DNA from: Doris montereyensis
Taxonomy: Eukaryota > Mollusca > Gastropoda > Nudibranchia > Dorididae
Assembly: GCA_037039925.1 (NCBI GenBank)
Contig: JAXRKP010000971.1
Location: forward strand, 103,501-167,500
Length of the DNA stretch: 64,000 nucleotides
Direction: 5' to 3'
This document shows, piece after piece, positions 62,301-64,000 of this stretch. The translations under genes were made by a program, and so were the position numbers. Below the pieces are notes generated by a model, which saw only the letters and a list, made by a program, of their open reading frames with translations, did not search any database and was not told the origin of the DNA. The stretch's first letter is position 1. The number at the start of each line of letters is the position of its first letter.

Positions 62301-64000
62301 AAAGTTTATTTATTGATGTGACTATAATAACATAGCGCAAAAAAAGTTTAGTTAGTTTATTGATGTGACTGTAATAAAATAGCACACAGAAAGTTTAGTT
62401 TATTGATGTGACTATAATAACATAGCACACAGAAAGTTTAGTTTATTGATGTGACTATAATAACATAGCACACAGAAAGTTTATTTATTGATGTGACTAT
62501 AATAAAATAGCACACAGAAAGTTTAGTTTATTGATGTGACTATAATAAAATAGCACACAGAAAGTTTAGTTTATTGATGTGACTATAATAACATAGCACA
62601 CAGAAAGTTTAGTTTATTGATGTGACTATAATAGCATAGCGCACATAAAGTTTAGTTTAGTGATGTGAGTATAATAACATAGCACACAGAAAGTTTAGTT
62701 TCTTGATGTGACTATAATAAAATATCACACAGAAAGTTTTGTTTATTGATGTGACTATAATAAAATAGCACACAGAAAGTTTAGTTTATTGATGTGACTA
62801 TAATAACATAGCTCACATAAAGTTTAGTTAGTTTATTGATGTGACTGTAATACCATAGCACACAGAAAGTTTAGTCAGTTTATTGGTGTGACTGTAATAC
62901 CATAGCACACAGTACGTTTAGTTAGTTTATTGATGTGACTATAATAAAATAGCACACATAAAGTTTAGTTTATTGATGTGACTATGATAAAATAGCACAC
63001 AGAAAGTTTAGTTTATTGATGTGACTATAATAAAATAGCACACAGAAAGTTTAGTTAGTTTATTGATGTGACTATAATAAAATAGCACAGAGAAAGTTTA
63101 GTTAGTTTATTGATGTGACTATAATAAAATAGCACACAGAATGTTTAGTTTATTGATGTGACTATAATAACATAGCACATAGTAAGTTTAGTTAGTTTAT
63201 TGATGTGACTATAATACCATAGCACACAGAAAGTTTAGTTAGTTTATTGATGTAACTGCAATACCATAGAACACAGAAAGTTTAGTTTATTGATGTGATT
63301 ATAATTACCATAGCACACAGAAGGTTTAGTTTATTGATGTGATTATAATACCCCTAGCACACATAAATTTTAGTTTATTGATGTGACTGTAATACCACAG
63401 CAAACAGAAAGTTTAGTTTAGTGATGTGACTATAATAAAATAGAGCACAGAAAGTTTAGTTTATTGATGTGACTATAATAAAATAGAGCACAGAAAGTTT
63501 AGTTTATTGATGTGACTATAATAAAATAGCAAACAGAAATTTTAGTTTATTGATGTGACTATAACAACATAGCGCACATAAAGTTTAGTTTATTGATGTG
63601 ACTATAATAACATAGCGCACATAAAATTTAGTTTCTTGATGTGACTATAATAACATAGCGGATATAAACTTTAGTTTATTGATGTGACTATAATAACATA
63701 GCGCACATAAAGTTTAGTTAGTTTTTTGATGTGACTGTAATACCATAGCACACAGTAAGTTTAGTTAGTTTATTGATGTGACTATAATAAAATAGCACAC
63801 AGAAAGTTTAGTTTATTAATGTGACTATAATAGAATAGCACACAGAAAGCTTAGTTTATTGATGTGACTATAATAACATAGCGCACATAAACTTTAGTTA
63901 GTTTATTGATGTGACTATAATAAAATAGCACACAGAAAGTTTAGTTTATTGATGTGACTATAATAAAATATCACACAGAAAGTTTAGTTTATTGATGTGA
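59375..64000. repeat. 47/43-bp satellite array, runs off the window
   Basis: The unit contains tttattgatgtgact and catagcacacagaaagttt. The 47-bp form has tttagttagtttattg, and the 43-bp form lacks gtta (tttagtttattg). From 59375 to about 60270 the 47-bp form with gtaatacca dominates; further right the 43-bp form with ataataaaatag or ataacatagcgc prevails. About 105 units are present. A segment at about 60.25-60.97 kb recurs at about 63.24-64.0 kb. The array continues past the right edge, so its full length is unknown. Confidence 0.96.
60250..60970. repeat. Segment of the 47/43-bp array duplicated 2.99 kb to the right
   Basis: A distinctive order of variants (ctgcatcaccatagaac, then gtgattataatacc twice, then accacagcaaacagaaag, then gcggatataaac) recurs starting near 63240. 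The accacagcaaac landmark is at 60406 and 63394, and gatataaac at 60677 and 63661, giving offsets of 2988 and 2984. The right copy is cut by the window edge. Confidence 0.88.

Noticed and set aside
1..64000. Telomeric repeats or a telomere-proximal boundary
   Set aside because: No TTAGGG/CCCTAA-type tandem run was seen on either strand, so subtelomeric location is only a possibility.
1..64000. Transposable elements with coding capacity (reverse transcriptase, transposase, integrase)
   Set aside because: No matching conserved motif or open frame was found outside the tandem repeats. The unique islands are too short, and no terminal repeats with target duplications could be confirmed.

Overview
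This 64 kb window is eukaryotic, almost certainly animal, non-coding DNA. About 95% of it (roughly 60.8 kb by my boundaries) is tandem repeats of at least eight unrelated unit sequences. I find no credible protein-coding gene, tRNA, rRNA, transposase, reverse transcriptase or CRISPR array. The organism cannot be fixed from the sequence. Large minisatellite blocks, a roughly 940-base GAA tract, AT-rich unique islands and the absence of any compact gene organisation fit an invertebrate metazoan. A mollusc-like genome is a guess with no gene to anchor it.

Layout: unique DNA (1-402); a 34-bp repeat in exactly 13 copies (403-844); a GAA microsatellite of about 313 triplets (995-1933); a 12-bp CACATA/CACACC minisatellite (2155-2354); a unique island (2355-2908); a 44-bp repeat of about 20 copies (2909-3805); a TCTG/TCTC tract (3927-4064); a unique island with a 150-bp CpG-dense patch (4065-4715); one giant 44-kb array of a 26-bp unit with 30- and 37-bp length variants (4716-48724); a short unique gap; a 53/44-bp array (48947-54396); a 41-bp array (54397-57208); a unique island (57209-57675); a 47-bp array (57676-59003); a unique island (59004-59374); and a 47/43-bp array that runs off the right edge (59375-64000).

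The 44-kb array dominates. On the minus strand its 26-bp unit has no stop codon in any frame. Because 26 is not a multiple of 3, each frame cycles through the same 26-residue hydrophobic series. Long open frames (the longest 2381 codons) therefore arise automatically, and indels do not close them. They are a property of the repeat, not evidence of genes. The array has regional subfamilies, a directly adjacent 3.94-kb duplication (about 25.75-29.69 and 29.69-33.6 kb), and a second duplicated segment about 6.8 kb apart (about 38.7-41.0 and 45.45-47.9 kb). Blocks of near-perfect units alternate with blocks full of single-base indels, which suggests uneven consensus quality as much as biology.

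The most unexpected observation is in the 53-bp array. A 9-base internal duplication creates the 15-mer GGTTGGTGTGGTTGG, identical to the classic thrombin-binding DNA aptamer, a well-characterised two-tetrad G-quadruplex. I count 20 exact copies on the plus strand. Whether it does anything here is unknown.
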